From PALSA-129 sp050014595 (lineage in GTDB: Bacteria > Acidobacteriota > Terriglobia > Bryobacterales > Bryobacteraceae): 64,000 nt of DNA. Of the stretch, positions 25,901-34,244 are shown one piece after another. The notes beneath the pieces are model-generated. The model did no database searches. It worked only from the letters and a program-made list of their open reading frames with translations, and was not told where the DNA came from. A program made the position numbers and the translations under genes. Each line of letters begins with the position of its first letter. Position 1 is the stretch's first letter. Where the stretch lies: NCBI GenBank assembly GCA_050014595.1, contig JBEKDA010000009.1:58479-122478 (forward strand). The letters are read 5' to 3'.

Positions 25901-26029
25901 GGCCAGCACGCGGCCGCCTCGGAACGGGCCGATCAGGCGATACTGCATGCCTTTAAGCAGCGCTTCGTCCACCTGCGAGAAGCCGGCGTGCGTCAAGAAC
26001 AGGATCAGGAACAGGAGTCGTGTTCGCAT
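22910..26029 (-). CDS. Secreted BNR/VPS10-type beta-propeller protein
   Basis: 1,039 residues with a signal peptide (MRTRLLFLILFLTHAGFSQ). Many BNR/Asp-box repeats (SxDxGxTW: KSIDGGAHWTP, RSNDGGKTWKN, RSTDGGKTWVK, RSDDGGDKWEP, SIDGGKNWTP, KTADYGKTWTG) build one or two seven-bladed propellers over residues 30-730. The C-terminal 300 residues are a beta-sandwich-like segment then a helical/coiled-coil region (ADLEKQFDLEKQIARRLTSL). Very common in Acidobacteriota and annotated as sortilin or glycosyl-hydrolase-like; no catalytic residues are evident. Probably binds or processes an extracellular polymer. Confidence 0.75.
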   Translation of the reverse strand: MRTRLLFLILFLTHAGFSQVDEALLKGMQYRLIGPFRGGRVLAVAGVAGDPQTYYFGAAAGGVWKSIDGGAHWTPQFDKEAVSSIGSIAVAPSDPNIVYVGTGEGCLRGDISYGDGVYRSNDGGKTWKNLGLRDSRHIPKVLVDPRNPETVLAAAMGHAFAPNAERGVFRSTDGGKTWVKVLYVDDRTGSTDITFAPGNPNVVFAAMYQAQREPWAFTSGGGGSGLYRSTDGGATWKHLEGNGLPAGVLGRIGVSVSGADANRVYALIEAEKGGLYRSDDGGDKWEPVNDDERYRQRAWYFSHVFADPHDADTVYVLNTGMFRSTDAGKTFTLLPAPHGDHHALWIDPANPARMINGDDGGATVSIDGGKNWTPQMNQPTAQFYHVATDNRFPYYVFGAQQDNSPVATASWSDAGLIGMRNWYEVAGQESAFMAADPRDGNIVYSAGQGVFRFDKHTEQGLDISPWPVDFAGHGVADFPHRFQWTEPILFSPHDPNVIYTAGEVVFKTTNQGKSWTIVSPDLTRNDKSKQRASGGPITGDNTSVEYYDTVFALAESPLEKGLLWAGSDDGLLHVSRNGGGSWQNITPPSMPEWGLVSMIDPSPHSAAAAYVAVDRHKLDDFKPYVFKTADYGKTWTGIAAGIPDGDYVHTVREDPKRQGLLYAGTETGVWISFDDGAHWQKLRLNLPSVPVHDLVVKDDDLVVATHGRAFWILDDLTPLRMLAPADVDAAVKLFAPRPAYRVRFPDALDRRQPAGENPPPGAIIYYYLKSAPKDAVKLEILDAQGNLVKTYSSVKTDEDLGPAEWPDVQRLSEVLPAEAGLNRWFWNLRQEDPVKVPGAFYEADIPPKGPMSLPGTYQVRLTAGGRSQTAPLELRQDLRIQLSAADLEKQFDLEKQIARRLTSLHNAVNEIRDLRAQLTALGQHYKNVPAWEPLKPLADDLLKKIAAVEEKVMQVKMKSTEGDLRYPTMIDEQLIYLSWSVDSTDAAPTEGQQQLFAKLSAELEEQLNRWDQILSQDLAAFNRAAEKQKISLVDVRPKQ

Positions 26030-26065
26030 CGATTGCCCTCTACCTCATGGAAGCTTCGAATCCTT

Positions 26066-26950
26066 CTATGGTAAATCGTCTACGGGGGTTCCTGCGGCAA
26101 GGCTATCATCTCCGATTCCCGGCAGGCGGGGGAAAGGAGCATTCGGAAGAGGAGCATCCGGAGTTGGAGAAGCGGGTCCAGGGGGACCCGCGCAGACCAG
26201 GGGGTCTGCCCCACCAGGAATTGGGTTGGTTCGCGTCACGGGATCTGGTTGATTTGCTTCGGGTTGAGGGGGGAAATTGGGTTCGTTTGGTATTTCTGTT
26301 TCTTCAGCCTCTAATTCGGGGCGGAGGGCGCGAAGGCGCTCGAATTCCTGGATGGCGCGACGGTACCGGCGTTCGGCCTGGGCCTGGTAGCGGAGGAAGA
26401 GGGCCCAGGTGTGGGGCTTTTGGGTGGCGCGGTGGAAGCCTTCGCCGAGAACGAAATTGCGATTCTGGACGCGGGTGATCTCGATATCGCCATTGCCGGC
26501 GAGTTCAGGGGACATCAGGTGCATGGGTTCGCCCTCGGGGTCGAGGGCCTTATCGAGACAGGTGGTAAAGAGACCGGCCTCCAGGCGCTCGGCGCGGATG
26601 AGGGACATCTGGCAGACGGCGATGCGCTCGAGGGCGAAGATTTCCTGGGAGTTGACGGGGCGGTAGAGGTCCAGGGCGTCCTGGCGGAGCTCATTAATCT
26701 CGTTGAGGTCTTCGAGGCGGACGACGGTGAAGACGGAGCCGGAGAATCCGTGTTTGCGGGCGTTGAGGGCGGATTTCATCTTGCCGGCGGCGGAACGGGG
26801 GCCGGTGGATTTCTGTGCGTTGACGCGGTTGGCGGCGGTTTGTTTGTCGGTTGCCAGCAACGAGGCGCCGAAGTTGGACGTCTCCGGACAGGTGGAAGAA
26901 GTCACGTTGCCAGAGCTATCATCTGCATATGAGAATTGGCGAACTTGCAA
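26066..26950 (-). CDS. Hypothetical protein with repeat-derived C-terminal tail
   Basis: Up to 294 residues. The core contains ANRVNAQKSTGPRSAAGKMK then SALNARKHG, the hallmark of a widespread Acidobacteria/Planctomycetes family of unknown function, followed by helices (QEIFALERIAVCQMSLIRAE; RYQAQAERRYRRAIQEFERL). The tail after about residue 215 is made of genomic repeats: NEPNFPPQPEANQPDP and then GGADPLVCAGPPGPASP from a twin-hairpin element. The start is uncertain; the ATG at 26950 overlaps merR on the other strand. Nearby TTG/CTG codons at the conserved region are alternatives. Confidence 0.55.
   Translation of the reverse strand: MQVRQFSYADDSSGNVTSSTCPETSNFGASLLATDKQTAANRVNAQKSTGPRSAAGKMKSALNARKHGFSGSVFTVVRLEDLNEINELRQDALDLYRPVNSQEIFALERIAVCQMSLIRAERLEAGLFTTCLDKALDPEGEPMHLMSPELAGNGDIEITRVQNRNFVLGEGFHRATQKPHTWALFLRYQAQAERRYRRAIQEFERLRALRPELEAEETEIPNEPNFPPQPEANQPDPVTRTNPIPGGADPLVCAGPPGPASPTPDAPLPNAPFPRLPGIGDDSLAAGTPVDDLP
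26173..26216. repeat. Twin-hairpin repeat inserted in frame, second copy
   Basis: On the minus strand: GCAGACC-CCCT-GGTCTGC followed by GCGGGTCC-CCCT-GGACCCGC. Same architecture and reading frame (GGADPLV...PPGPA) as the element in the ygfK-like gene at 15266-15316. Confidence 0.75.
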
Positions 26951-27390
26951 AGCGGGCCGGGGTGAGCGTGCAGGCCATTCGCTTCTACGAACGGCGCCGC
27001 CTGATGCGTACCCCCCGCCGGACGCCCGCGGGATATCGCATTTACAGCGAGCAAGACCTTGAGAGCGTCACGCTGATTAAGAAGATGCAGCGCTTTGGTT
27101 TCAAGCTCGTGGAAATCCGCCGCGTGTTGCAGTTGTGGATTTTGCCTAGTGATTCGGGCGGGGCTTCTCCCTATCAGCGTGGTTCACATGAATGTCTATG
27201 CGAAGCGTTGAAGCTTGGGGAGAAGAAGCTGCTGACCATGAACGACGAAATCCGCTCTGCCATTCAAATTCGGGATGAACTGATGGAGGCGTTGGGCCAA
27301 ATCCGCGCTTCGCTCAACGCTCCGACACGGCAGAAAACTCCCCCCGATCACGCTGAGTCCTCCCGACCGACCGCTGTCGCCGTGTCCTGA
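26929..27390 (+). CDS. MerR-family transcriptional regulator
   Basis: 153 residues from the ATG at 26929. N-terminal winged helix: MRIGELAKRAGVSVQAIRFY then ERRRLMRTPRRTPAGYRIYS; then the dimer coiled coil (LGEKKLLTMNDEIRSAIQIR). Between them is HECLCEAL with a CxC that could hold a metal or thiol-reactive ligand, but the three-Cys mercury pattern is not present. A MerR-type operator/promoter with a 20-base spacer follows the gene and precedes the SnoaL-like gene, its likely target. Effector unknown. Confidence 0.85.
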   Translation: MRIGELAKRAGVSVQAIRFYERRRLMRTPRRTPAGYRIYSEQDLESVTLIKKMQRFGFKLVEIRRVLQLWILPSDSGGASPYQRGSHECLCEALKLGEKKLLTMNDEIRSAIQIRDELMEALGQIRASLNAPTRQKTPPDHAESSRPTAVAVS

Positions 27391-27398
27391 TTTTCCGC

Positions 27399-27430
27399 TT
27401 GACTCTATACCTAGGTACAGGCTCCAGACT
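27399..27430 (+). promoter_or_regulatory. MerR-type promoter-operator
   Basis: -35 TTGACT (27399-27404) and -10 CAGACT (27425-27430) are separated by 20 bases instead of 17. A palindrome TACCTAGGTA (27408-27417), extendable to CT-A-TACCTAGGTA-C-AG, fills the spacer. This long spacer with a central dyad is the known hallmark of MerR-activated promoters. It lies 9 bases after the merR stop and about 100 bases before the next gene. Confidence 0.75.
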
Positions 27431-27532
27431 GTTCTTGACGTTCCAATGAGACGCGGAATGCGGGCGGGTCACTGGGGCGAATGCGGCGCGGGGTGTATCT
27501 CGACGCTCGCGTATCTCAATCAGGAGACAGCC

Positions 27533-28096
27533 ATGAAGAGCAAGAGACTGCAGGAGAGAAGCAAGCAACCGTTCTGGCGAAGCTATCGTGTGCAAGGGGC
27601 CGGCGCAGTTGTCCTTTGTATTGGATTGTTCTTCCTCTTGATACCGAGCCATGCCACCGGGGGCAAATTGGAGGACCAGAACAAGGCCGCAGCGCGGGCT
27701 GCGTTTTTCGACTACCTGAATCACCGGGACTTCAAGCGGTTTGAAGAAATCCATACCAAGGACTTTGTGAAACACTTCAACAACAGTCCGGCGGAGAATC
27801 TATCGGAAGAAATGCGGGATGCCAAGGGGCAATTTGATTCGTCCTCCGATCTCACATTCACGGAGAACTGGATGATTGCCGAAGGAGACAAAGTCGCGGT
27901 GTGTTTTACTGCCAAAGGAACCCACGATGGAGTTTTTCAGGGCGTTCCTGCAACGGGAAAGCGCTATGAACTCTCAGCCATGACCGTATGGCGCTTTACA
28001 GGCGGAAAGATCGCTGAAGAATGGGTGTTCTTTAATGACCTCGATCTGTACCGTAAACTCGGCTTGTTCAAAGACCCGGGATCAACTGATCATTGA
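27533..28096 (+). CDS. Exported/anchored SnoaL-like (NTF2-fold) protein
   Basis: 187 residues from the ATG at 27533, with CAGGAGA just upstream. A basic N-terminus and a membrane segment (AGAVVLCIGLFFLLIPSHAT) suggest an anchor or signal. The rest matches SnoaL-like ester-cyclase domains: FFDYLNHRDFKRFEEIHTKD, FVKHFNNSP, VAVCFTAKGTHDGVFQGVPA, ELSAMTVWRFTGGKIAEEW. It is the only gene downstream of the MerR-type promoter, so is probably induced by the MerR effector. A catalytic or a binding role is possible; the substrate is unknown. Confidence 0.7.
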   Translation: MKSKRLQERSKQPFWRSYRVQGAGAVVLCIGLFFLLIPSHATGGKLEDQNKAAARAAFFDYLNHRDFKRFEEIHTKDFVKHFNNSPAENLSEEMRDAKGQFDSSSDLTFTENWMIAEGDKVAVCFTAKGTHDGVFQGVPATGKRYELSAMTVWRFTGGKIAEEWVFFNDLDLYRKLGLFKDPGSTDH

Positions 28097-28411
28097 GTGC
28101 AGTCGTGCAAAATCTACGGACTGACCCTGAATGGTCTGACACCCGAATCGCGGAGCAAAACCTGAAGCCTTCAATGTAGGCACTTTGCAGTCCAAGTCCC
28201 CGATCACGAGCAAACCTAACCTAGTGTTTTGACCGCTAGAAGTTGTTCCGTCGGCCGGCAACGCTCTCTTACGTTCGCGGCTCTGATCCGAATCGCGCGT
28301 GTCAGGCGGTATTCCAATGGACTAAAATCTCGCGGCCAGGGCGCTCGAAGCGCAACTCACCAGCGAACGTCGCGCCGCCCGCTCGGCCGCTCATTGCAGC
28401 CAGCGGGATCA
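28097..28411. other. Intergenic region, no gene seen
   Basis: 315 bases between convergent genes. It holds one copy of the dispersed REP-like repeat (28260-28290) and no supportable reading frame. Confidence 0.6.
28260..28290 (+). repeat. Dispersed REP-like repeat, copy 2
   Basis: Core CGCTCTCTTACGTTCGCGGC followed by TCTGATCCG. It lies in the intergenic space between convergent genes. Confidence 0.8.
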
Positions 28412-28972
28412 CTATGCCCGCCTCAGCTTCTCGAAGGTTGTCATGATCTCCGGCTGGCCTTTCACCTCGGCCAACGGCTGCAGATTCGTCGCGATATACT
28501 GCCAGTCCAAAGCGGCGCGCTGGCGGATCGAGATCGTCTCCGCATCGAGCACATCGCGTGGCCGGAAGGCGAAGAGCTTGAGGACCATCAGGTCCTCCGC
28601 CGAGCAGGTTCGCAAGGCAGACCCCGCTTCGAATTCGAACAGGCTGGACCGTTCCACCAGGACTTCCTCAAACGGGAGGGCCGCCAAAGCAATATCAATC
28701 GGAACGCCGTCAGGCGACTGAAGGAGCAGGACTCGATTTCGACGGGCAAACTCCCGGGCATCCGGGATCCGTCCCAGGTATCCCGAGTCCAGCAGCGGCG
28801 CGGATACCTCGTCCTCCCTTCCAAACGGACACAGCAGGGTGACGTCAACGTCCCGCGTGAATCGCGGCTCGCCCCAACGCAACACCGCGAGCCCCCCGAT
28901 GAAACAGAATCCCCAGCCACGCGTCTCGATTAACGTTTGAAGATCACGCGCAGCGTCGAATAGTGCGCTCAT
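28412..28972 (-). CDS. AbiEii-like nucleotidyltransferase
   Basis: 186 residues from the ATG at 28972. Nucleotidyltransferase-superfamily motif CFIGGLAVLRWGEPRFTRDV with the metal-binding D-x-D pair (Asp41, Asp43), as in AbiEii/MenT/DUF1814 toxins; a later GVPIDIALAALPFEE could supply the third acidic residue. The start overlaps the stop of the preceding small gene (TAATG), so the two form a pair resembling AbiEi/AbiEii-type or MNT-type TA systems. The family is known to modify tRNA or protein by nucleotidylation; the target here is unknown. Confidence 0.65.
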   Translation of the reverse strand: MSALFDAARDLQTLIETRGWGFCFIGGLAVLRWGEPRFTRDVDVTLLCPFGREDEVSAPLLDSGYLGRIPDAREFARRNRVLLLQSPDGVPIDIALAALPFEEVLVERSSLFEFEAGSALRTCSAEDLMVLKLFAFRPRDVLDAETISIRQRAALDWQYIATNLQPLAEVKGQPEIMTTFEKLRRA

Positions 28973-29211
28973 TACCCGCGGCGGACCCCTTGGATTCGCG
29001 CGAACCACGCCTGCTGCTCAACCAGCCCCGACGTTGGCGGCGGCGCTGGAACGGCGGGGCCCCCACTTCCAAAAATCTGGCGGACAGCCTCTGGTGTGTC
29101 GATGGATTCGATCTCGGTTCGGCGAAGGCGCTCCAGTTCCTGGCCCGCGCGGCGCCACGTCTCCACCCATCGCCGGCGAAGGGAATTATCCGGGCTGGCT
29201 TGTTGTGACAT
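28972..29211 (-). CDS. Small protein paired with the AbiEii-like gene (putative antitoxin)
   Basis: 79 residues from the ATG at 29211; the open frame extends to 29343 without support. Mostly helical: DNSLRRRWVETWRRAGQELE and RLRRTEIESIDTPEAVRQIF, then a proline-rich linker (PAVPAPPPTSG). It is not an AbiEi-type HTH. One-base overlap (TAATG) with the nucleotidyltransferase gene suggests a functional pair. Function assigned only from position. Confidence 0.5.
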   Translation of the reverse strand: MSQQASPDNSLRRRWVETWRRAGQELERLRRTEIESIDTPEAVRQIFGSGGPAVPAPPPTSGLVEQQAWFARIQGVRRG

Positions 29212-29491
29212 CCCGCTTTCATCATAACAAGACCCTGGTCCGAGATTGCCGAGGCGCTCCGGTCCAATTTCCGCCACCCGCGGGTAGCATGGCGACTGGG
29301 GGAAACCGGCCGGTGGGAGCGGGAAGTGGTTTGGAATCAGCAAAAGAAAGTGAAAAACTCTTGTGAATGGAATTTCGTTGTTTTCGGTCGGAGTGGAATG
29401 GGAGGCGGACCGGCGGGAGCCGGAACAAATCCTCTTTTTATTCGTCTAAGGGTCTAAGCAACCGAGAGCTCAAGCAGGAGGGGGAAACACG

Positions 29492-30851
29492 ATGCGAGCA
29501 TTCTTGTGCGTCGCGCTCTTATCGGGCGCGGCATTCGGTCAACCTACGGATAGATTTGAGGCGGCGGATGTTCACGCCAGTCCTCATTCCGATAATAATT
29601 TCAATTTGTTCATGCGAGGCCCGCAAAGGCGCGCCGGCAGGTACGAAATCAGAACCGCGACGATGGTGGATCTGATCAGCACCGCCTACGGAGTCGACGG
29701 GGACAAGGTATTTGGCGGGCCGAACTGGCTGGAAATGGACCGCTTCGATGTTACCGGCAAGTTGCCGGCCGGATCGACTCCGGACAGCCAAAAGGCAATG
29801 CTGCAGGCGCTGCTGGCGGAGCGCTTCCATCTGGTTGCCCACCCCGATTCCAGGCCCATGCCCGCATACATCATGACGGCGAGTAAACATCCGCTACTCA
29901 AGAATGCCGACCCGACGGCGCAGAAAGGATGCCAGGGCAAGCCGCGGCCTCAGGATGCCGAACCCACCGCCCCTGTCGAGGCTGCCTGTCACGGCCTGAC
30001 TGCGGCGGAAATCGCGGACAACTTGCACAATATGGCCGGAGGATATCTGAGGCAGCCTGTCGTCGACTCCACCGGATTGAAAGGAACTTACGATTTCGAC
30101 CTCAAATGGACCTCGCGCAGCCAGCTCGCAGCCGCCGGAGCGGATGGCATTTCGGTTTTCGATGCGGTCGACAAACAGCTCGGGCTGAAACTCGACCTTC
30201 AAAAGACCCCACTGCGGGTAGTAGTGGTGGAGAGCGTGGACGAAAAACCCACGGAGAATGAGCCCGATATCGGGAAGATTCTCCCCGGCGTCGCCCTGCC
30301 GACCGAGTTCGAAGTAGCCGACGTAAAGCTCACACCGGCAGACGCGTTTCAAGCTGCAAACGCACATGGAAGAACGGCCGATCAACGCTTATACGCTGAT
30401 GGCGGTAAAGCCGAAGATGAAGCCGGCAGAGCCAAATGGCCGCATTAAATGCGAAGAGGGTCCGGGAGCGGACCAGAAGGACGTGAGGGACGCCCACCCG
30501 ATTCTAGGGCGGTTGCTGAACTGCCAGAACATGACCATGGCCCGGTTCGCCGACATGCTGCAAGGGCTGGCGCCTGGCTACATTCACGCGCCGGTTCTGG
30601 ACGCCACCGGCCTCGAAGGCTCGTGGGATTTCACTCTCAGCTTTAGCACGGCCGGTCAGCTCCAAGGCGGCGGCGGCCGCGCCGGGGCAACTCCGTCGAC
30701 TGACAGCGCGAATGCGGCATCGGATCCAAACGGCGCCCTCTCTCTCCCGGACGCGGTGGCGAAACAGCTTGGGCTCAAGCTGGAACAGACCAAGCGCCCG
30801 GTGAAGGTGCTGGTGATCGATCACGTCGAGGAGAAGCCGGCGGACAATTGA
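29492..30851 (+). pseudogene. Double TIGR03435-family gene broken by internal deletion and frameshift
   Basis: First frame 29492-30448: signal peptide (MRAFLCVALLSGAAFGQ) and one complete TIGR03435 module (FEAADVHASP, MLQALLAERFHLVAH, GGYLRQPVVDSTGLKGTYDF, LGLKLDLQKTPLRVVVVESV). It then enters a second module (EFEVADVKLTPADAFQA) but is lost out of frame. Second frame 30366-30851 holds the end of that second module (PINAYTLMAVKPKMKPAEP, FADMLQGLAPGYIHAPVLDA, TGLEGSWDFTLSF, LGLKLEQTKRPVKVLVIDHV). The middle of module two is missing. TIGR03435 is an exported family of unknown function expanded in Solibacter. AGGAGGGGG precedes the start. Confidence 0.7.
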
Positions 30852-30856
30852 GGGGG

Positions 30857-30871
30857 TAAGTGCTTCGCACT
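30857..30871. terminator. Hairpin after the TIGR03435 locus
   Basis: AAGTGC-TTC-GCACTT directly after the stop at 30851, followed by a second short palindrome around GATATCC...GGATAT. No clear T-run follows, so terminator function is uncertain. Confidence 0.35.
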
Positions 30872-31044
30872 TGATATCCCTTCCGGATATGGGCGGCAGG
30901 AGAGCGCCAAGCTCAAACCCATCAGTTCGCCGACGAGCAGCTAAAGACCGCCGGTCGTAGTTCGTGGCGATGAAATATGGCCGCCATGCGGAAACCCCGC
31001 GGATCTTCGATCCTCGCCGGGACCCGGACAGCCACCTGAAACTG

Positions 31045-32244
31045 CTATCGCTGCGCTACCGCAACGTCGAATTCGAAATACCCCTCATTGTCCTTGAACC
31101 CTTCCCCCATCCGGTCGTTGACGGTGAACCAGGTGCGCCCGTTCAACGTCTGAGCCACCAGTGAACCGGTCGGTTTTTGCGACGCCACAAATTCGGCGCC
31201 GCCTTCGGCATCCATGCCTGGAATAATGCCATTGCCGGCGGGTCCGTTGCACCCCGAAGCATTCCGCAGTCGCGTATCCCAACATATGGTGCCGGTCACA
31301 TTAAAAACCCGCACCGGGGCCGCGTCCGGATTGGGCACGCTTGCGCCCCACTCCAGTTGTGCCGGAAGGTACACGTGGTATAGCCCCAGGCCTTTATCCT
31401 GCACAACCGCCTGCTCTGGAGTGCAGAGAGTCCGGTTGGGCAGACACGCAAAGGGCTTGTATGAAATGGTGGAGTCGACGACTGAAATGGTGGATGTGGC
31501 GCTGGTACTTGGGCCGCTCTGGAATTTCCAACTCAGAATGTCGTGGTTCTCATGCCCGCCGCCGGTTGCCGCCGTAAAGCCTACCCAGGCACTGCCATCG
31601 CCGCCAACGATGCTTGCAAGATCGACCGCCCCTACACGCATGGCCAATCCATCCAGATATATCGAGAGTCGCGGCGGTTCATAGGTGATTCGCGCAACAT
31701 GCTGCCGGCCATCCTTCAGATTCACCGGAAGTCTCTCGGAGTAGGCCAAACAGCGCGGCGGCCAGCTCATGTTGGCAACCGCACCGTTCGTGCAAATCGC
31801 CACGGAGTTGTCCGATGCGTCCCACCTGTTTTCAAAAGTATCGAAGAACACCGCCAGCCGGCGCACGATTCCGCGCTCAAATCCCCCAGGGGCGCCAATG
31901 TCACTCCGCATGAAACCAGCCGATGCGCCATACCCTCCGCGTGCCTTCTTATCGTCGTTCTGCACCACAAACGCCAGCCCGTCGGCGCCACCATGGCCGC
32001 GGTCCTGGTCCGTGAGTTGGAACGTAAATGTAGTGTCGAAGCCCCCGCTGACGGGTTGCTTGACCCGAAACCAAGCCGCCCCGACCTGAAAATCCCAGGC
32101 GCCAGTGAGCCGCAGGACCTTCTTCGTTCGATGCGCATTCACTACCAGGAAAAGGCCGTGGGTGGAGGCAAACTCCGGAAACTCAAAATCGCCAGCCGCA
32201 GCAGCGCCAGCATAGAGCAGCACGACTGCCAAAACGGCTCGCAT
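31045..32244 (-). CDS. Exported L-type (legume-like) lectin-domain protein
   Basis: 399 residues from the ATG at 32244, which gives a clean signal peptide (MRAVLAVVLLYAGAAAAG). Residues 30-250 form an L-type lectin domain: FDTTFTFQL, GGADGLAFVVQN, the Ca/Mn-binding VFFDTFENRWDASDNSVAI, and VGFTAATGGGHENHDILSW. The C-terminal 150 residues contain paired Cys (ACLPNRTLC, TICWDTRL, GCNGPAG) and end in FEFDVAVAQR; domain unknown. Probably binds extracellular glycans. Similar lectin proteins are common in soil Acidobacteriota and Planctomycetes. Confidence 0.8.
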   Translation of the reverse strand: MRAVLAVVLLYAGAAAAGDFEFPEFASTHGLFLVVNAHRTKKVLRLTGAWDFQVGAAWFRVKQPVSGGFDTTFTFQLTDQDRGHGGADGLAFVVQNDDKKARGGYGASAGFMRSDIGAPGGFERGIVRRLAVFFDTFENRWDASDNSVAICTNGAVANMSWPPRCLAYSERLPVNLKDGRQHVARITYEPPRLSIYLDGLAMRVGAVDLASIVGGDGSAWVGFTAATGGGHENHDILSWKFQSGPSTSATSTISVVDSTISYKPFACLPNRTLCTPEQAVVQDKGLGLYHVYLPAQLEWGASVPNPDAAPVRVFNVTGTICWDTRLRNASGCNGPAGNGIIPGMDAEGGAEFVASQKPTGSLVAQTLNGRTWFTVNDRMGEGFKDNEGYFEFDVAVAQR

Positions 32245-32690
32245 GATCCCACTGTATCCGACCACATGGCCAAAGGCAGCGGCCCTCAGTCGCGCGACCA
32301 AACTCGCGGTTCGGCGCGAGCCGAAATCGATCATACAGTGAAACCGCATGTCGGGCCGTCGAGCGTGGCCCGCCGAAAGTCGTCAAGGGTCTACCGGCGG
32401 CACACCGGAGAGATCCGATGCATTCCGGCAGAAAACGGCTTATCGTAGACTGGCCTCAAAACGCCGTCCCCGCAACAATCGGTCCCGATATGTCTATGTC
32501 CCCCTCCCTGAAGGATCGGGAACGATAGACCCCTTTGCAACCGCTCATGGCGTTCCACAGGGCCGCATCCCCTCCCCATAGAAGTGATCATCTGCGCGGA
32601 CAGAAAGACCCCCTGCCCGGCATTTGCCCGGCATTTACTGCGCCGCCCGCCGTTTCCCATGTTATTCTTTCACGGGGTTCATTCTCTCCG
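32245..32690. other. Intergenic region, no gene seen
   Basis: 446 bases between divergently transcribed genes. A short direct repeat CCCGGCATTT(G/A) lies near 32616-32638. No convincing reading frame, RNA gene or operator was found. Confidence 0.55.
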
Positions 32691-34244
32691 ATGAGCTCAA
32701 GTAGAATTCTCCAGCAGCCTCCGGCGACGCTGCTTGACCGGTTGCTGCCGCAAATCACTCTGGCCGGCGGGCCCCATGAGACGATTGCGGTACGGGCCCC
32801 TTACACGGGCTCGAACATCGGCACTATCCCGGCCGGGACGGTGGCGGATCTGGAACTTGCCGTCCAGCGGGCACGGGTTGCGCAAGCGGCCTGGAGCAAG
32901 CGCACGTTTGCCGATCGCGCGCGCATCTTCCTGCGGTTTCACGACCTGCTGCTGGAGCGTCAGGATGAGGTGCTGGATCTCATCCAGTGGGAGACCGGCA
33001 AGGCGCGGCGGCACGCATTCGAAGAGATTCTGGACACAGCCATCGTCACGCGCTATTACGCCAGGCGGGCGCAAAAGTTGCTGCGGCCGCGCCGGCGCAA
33101 AGGCGCGCTTCCCCTGCTCACCTTGACCCGCGAACTCAAATCGCCGGTGGGTGTGGTGGGCCTGATTGTCCCTTGGAATTATCCGCTCAATCTGGCGGTG
33201 ACCGACGCGGCGCCGGCGCTGATGGCAGGCAACGCAGCGGTCCTGAAACCGGATGTGCAAACCAGTTTCACGGCGCTCTGGGCGGTGGACCTGCTGCGCC
33301 AGGCGGGTCTTCCGCCGGACGTATTCGGCGTAGTCACTGGGGAAGGACCGCTGCTCGGGCCGGCGCTGGGAGAGCGCGTGGATTTCATAATGTTCACGGG
33401 CAGCACCCGCACCGGCAGGCTGGTGGCGCGGCAGGCGGCGGAGCGTTTGATCGGGTGCTCGCTCGAACTCGGCGGCAAGAACCCGATGATCGTGCTGGCA
33501 GACGCGGATTTGGATGCGGCTGTGGATGGCGCCATCCGGGGGTGCTTCGCGTCGGCGGGCCAGGTCTGCGTCTCGATCGAGCGGATTTACGTGCACCAGT
33601 CGATCGCGGAGCGGTTCCTAGGAAGCCTGGTTGAACGCACGCGCGCGCGCAAAGTGGGGGCTTCGCTGGACTACTCGATGGAGATGGGGTCGCTCAGCTC
33701 GGAGCGGCAGCTTCAGCGCGTGGAGGAGCATGTCCGCGACGCAGTGGAAAAGGGAGCGGTGGTGCTGGCCGGCGGCCACCGCCGGCCGGAGCTGGGTCCG
33801 CTGTTTTACGAACCTACCGTACTGACTTCCGTCACGGAGCAGATGCAGGTTTACGCCGAGGAAACCTTCGGTCCGGTGGTGTCGGTCTATGCGTTTTCGA
33901 GCGAGGCCGAGGCGGTGGAGCGCGCCAATGACAGCCGCTACGGGTTAAGCGCGAGCATCTGGACGCGCGATGCCCCTCACGGCGCCAGGCTGGGGCAGGA
34001 GATCCGCGCCGGCAACGTCAACGTGAACGAGGCCTACGCGGCGGCTTGGGGATCGGTGGATTCGCCCTGCGGCGGGCGGAAGGAATCCGGCATGCGGGCC
34101 CGGCACGGGGCGGAAGGCATCTTGAAATTCACCGAAACCCAGACGGTGGCCGTGCAGCGCCTGATACCCCTGGGGACGCCGCGCTGGATGGACGCGGCGG
34201 TGCATGCGCGCTGGATGACGCGGCTGCTGAAGTTGCTGCGGTAG
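32691..34244 (+). CDS. NAD(P)-dependent aldehyde dehydrogenase (succinate-semialdehyde type)
   Basis: 517 residues from the ATG at 32691; the frame is open upstream but unsupported. Aldehyde dehydrogenase superfamily: VPWNYPLNLAVTDAAPALMA, FTGSTRTGRLVARQAA (cofactor), LELGGKNPMIV with the general-base Glu, GQVCVSIERIYVH with the nucleophilic Cys, and EETFGPVVSVY. The arrangement fits succinate-semialdehyde or long-chain aldehyde dehydrogenases; substrate uncertain. The C-terminal extension (MDAAVHARWMTRLLKLLR) is amphipathic and may contact membrane. Confidence 0.82.
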   Translation: MSSSRILQQPPATLLDRLLPQITLAGGPHETIAVRAPYTGSNIGTIPAGTVADLELAVQRARVAQAAWSKRTFADRARIFLRFHDLLLERQDEVLDLIQWETGKARRHAFEEILDTAIVTRYYARRAQKLLRPRRRKGALPLLTLTRELKSPVGVVGLIVPWNYPLNLAVTDAAPALMAGNAAVLKPDVQTSFTALWAVDLLRQAGLPPDVFGVVTGEGPLLGPALGERVDFIMFTGSTRTGRLVARQAAERLIGCSLELGGKNPMIVLADADLDAAVDGAIRGCFASAGQVCVSIERIYVHQSIAERFLGSLVERTRARKVGASLDYSMEMGSLSSERQLQRVEEHVRDAVEKGAVVLAGGHRRPELGPLFYEPTVLTSVTEQMQVYAEETFGPVVSVYAFSSEAEAVERANDSRYGLSASIWTRDAPHGARLGQEIRAGNVNVNEAYAAAWGSVDSPCGGRKESGMRARHGAEGILKFTETQTVAVQRLIPLGTPRWMDAAVHARWMTRLLKLLR

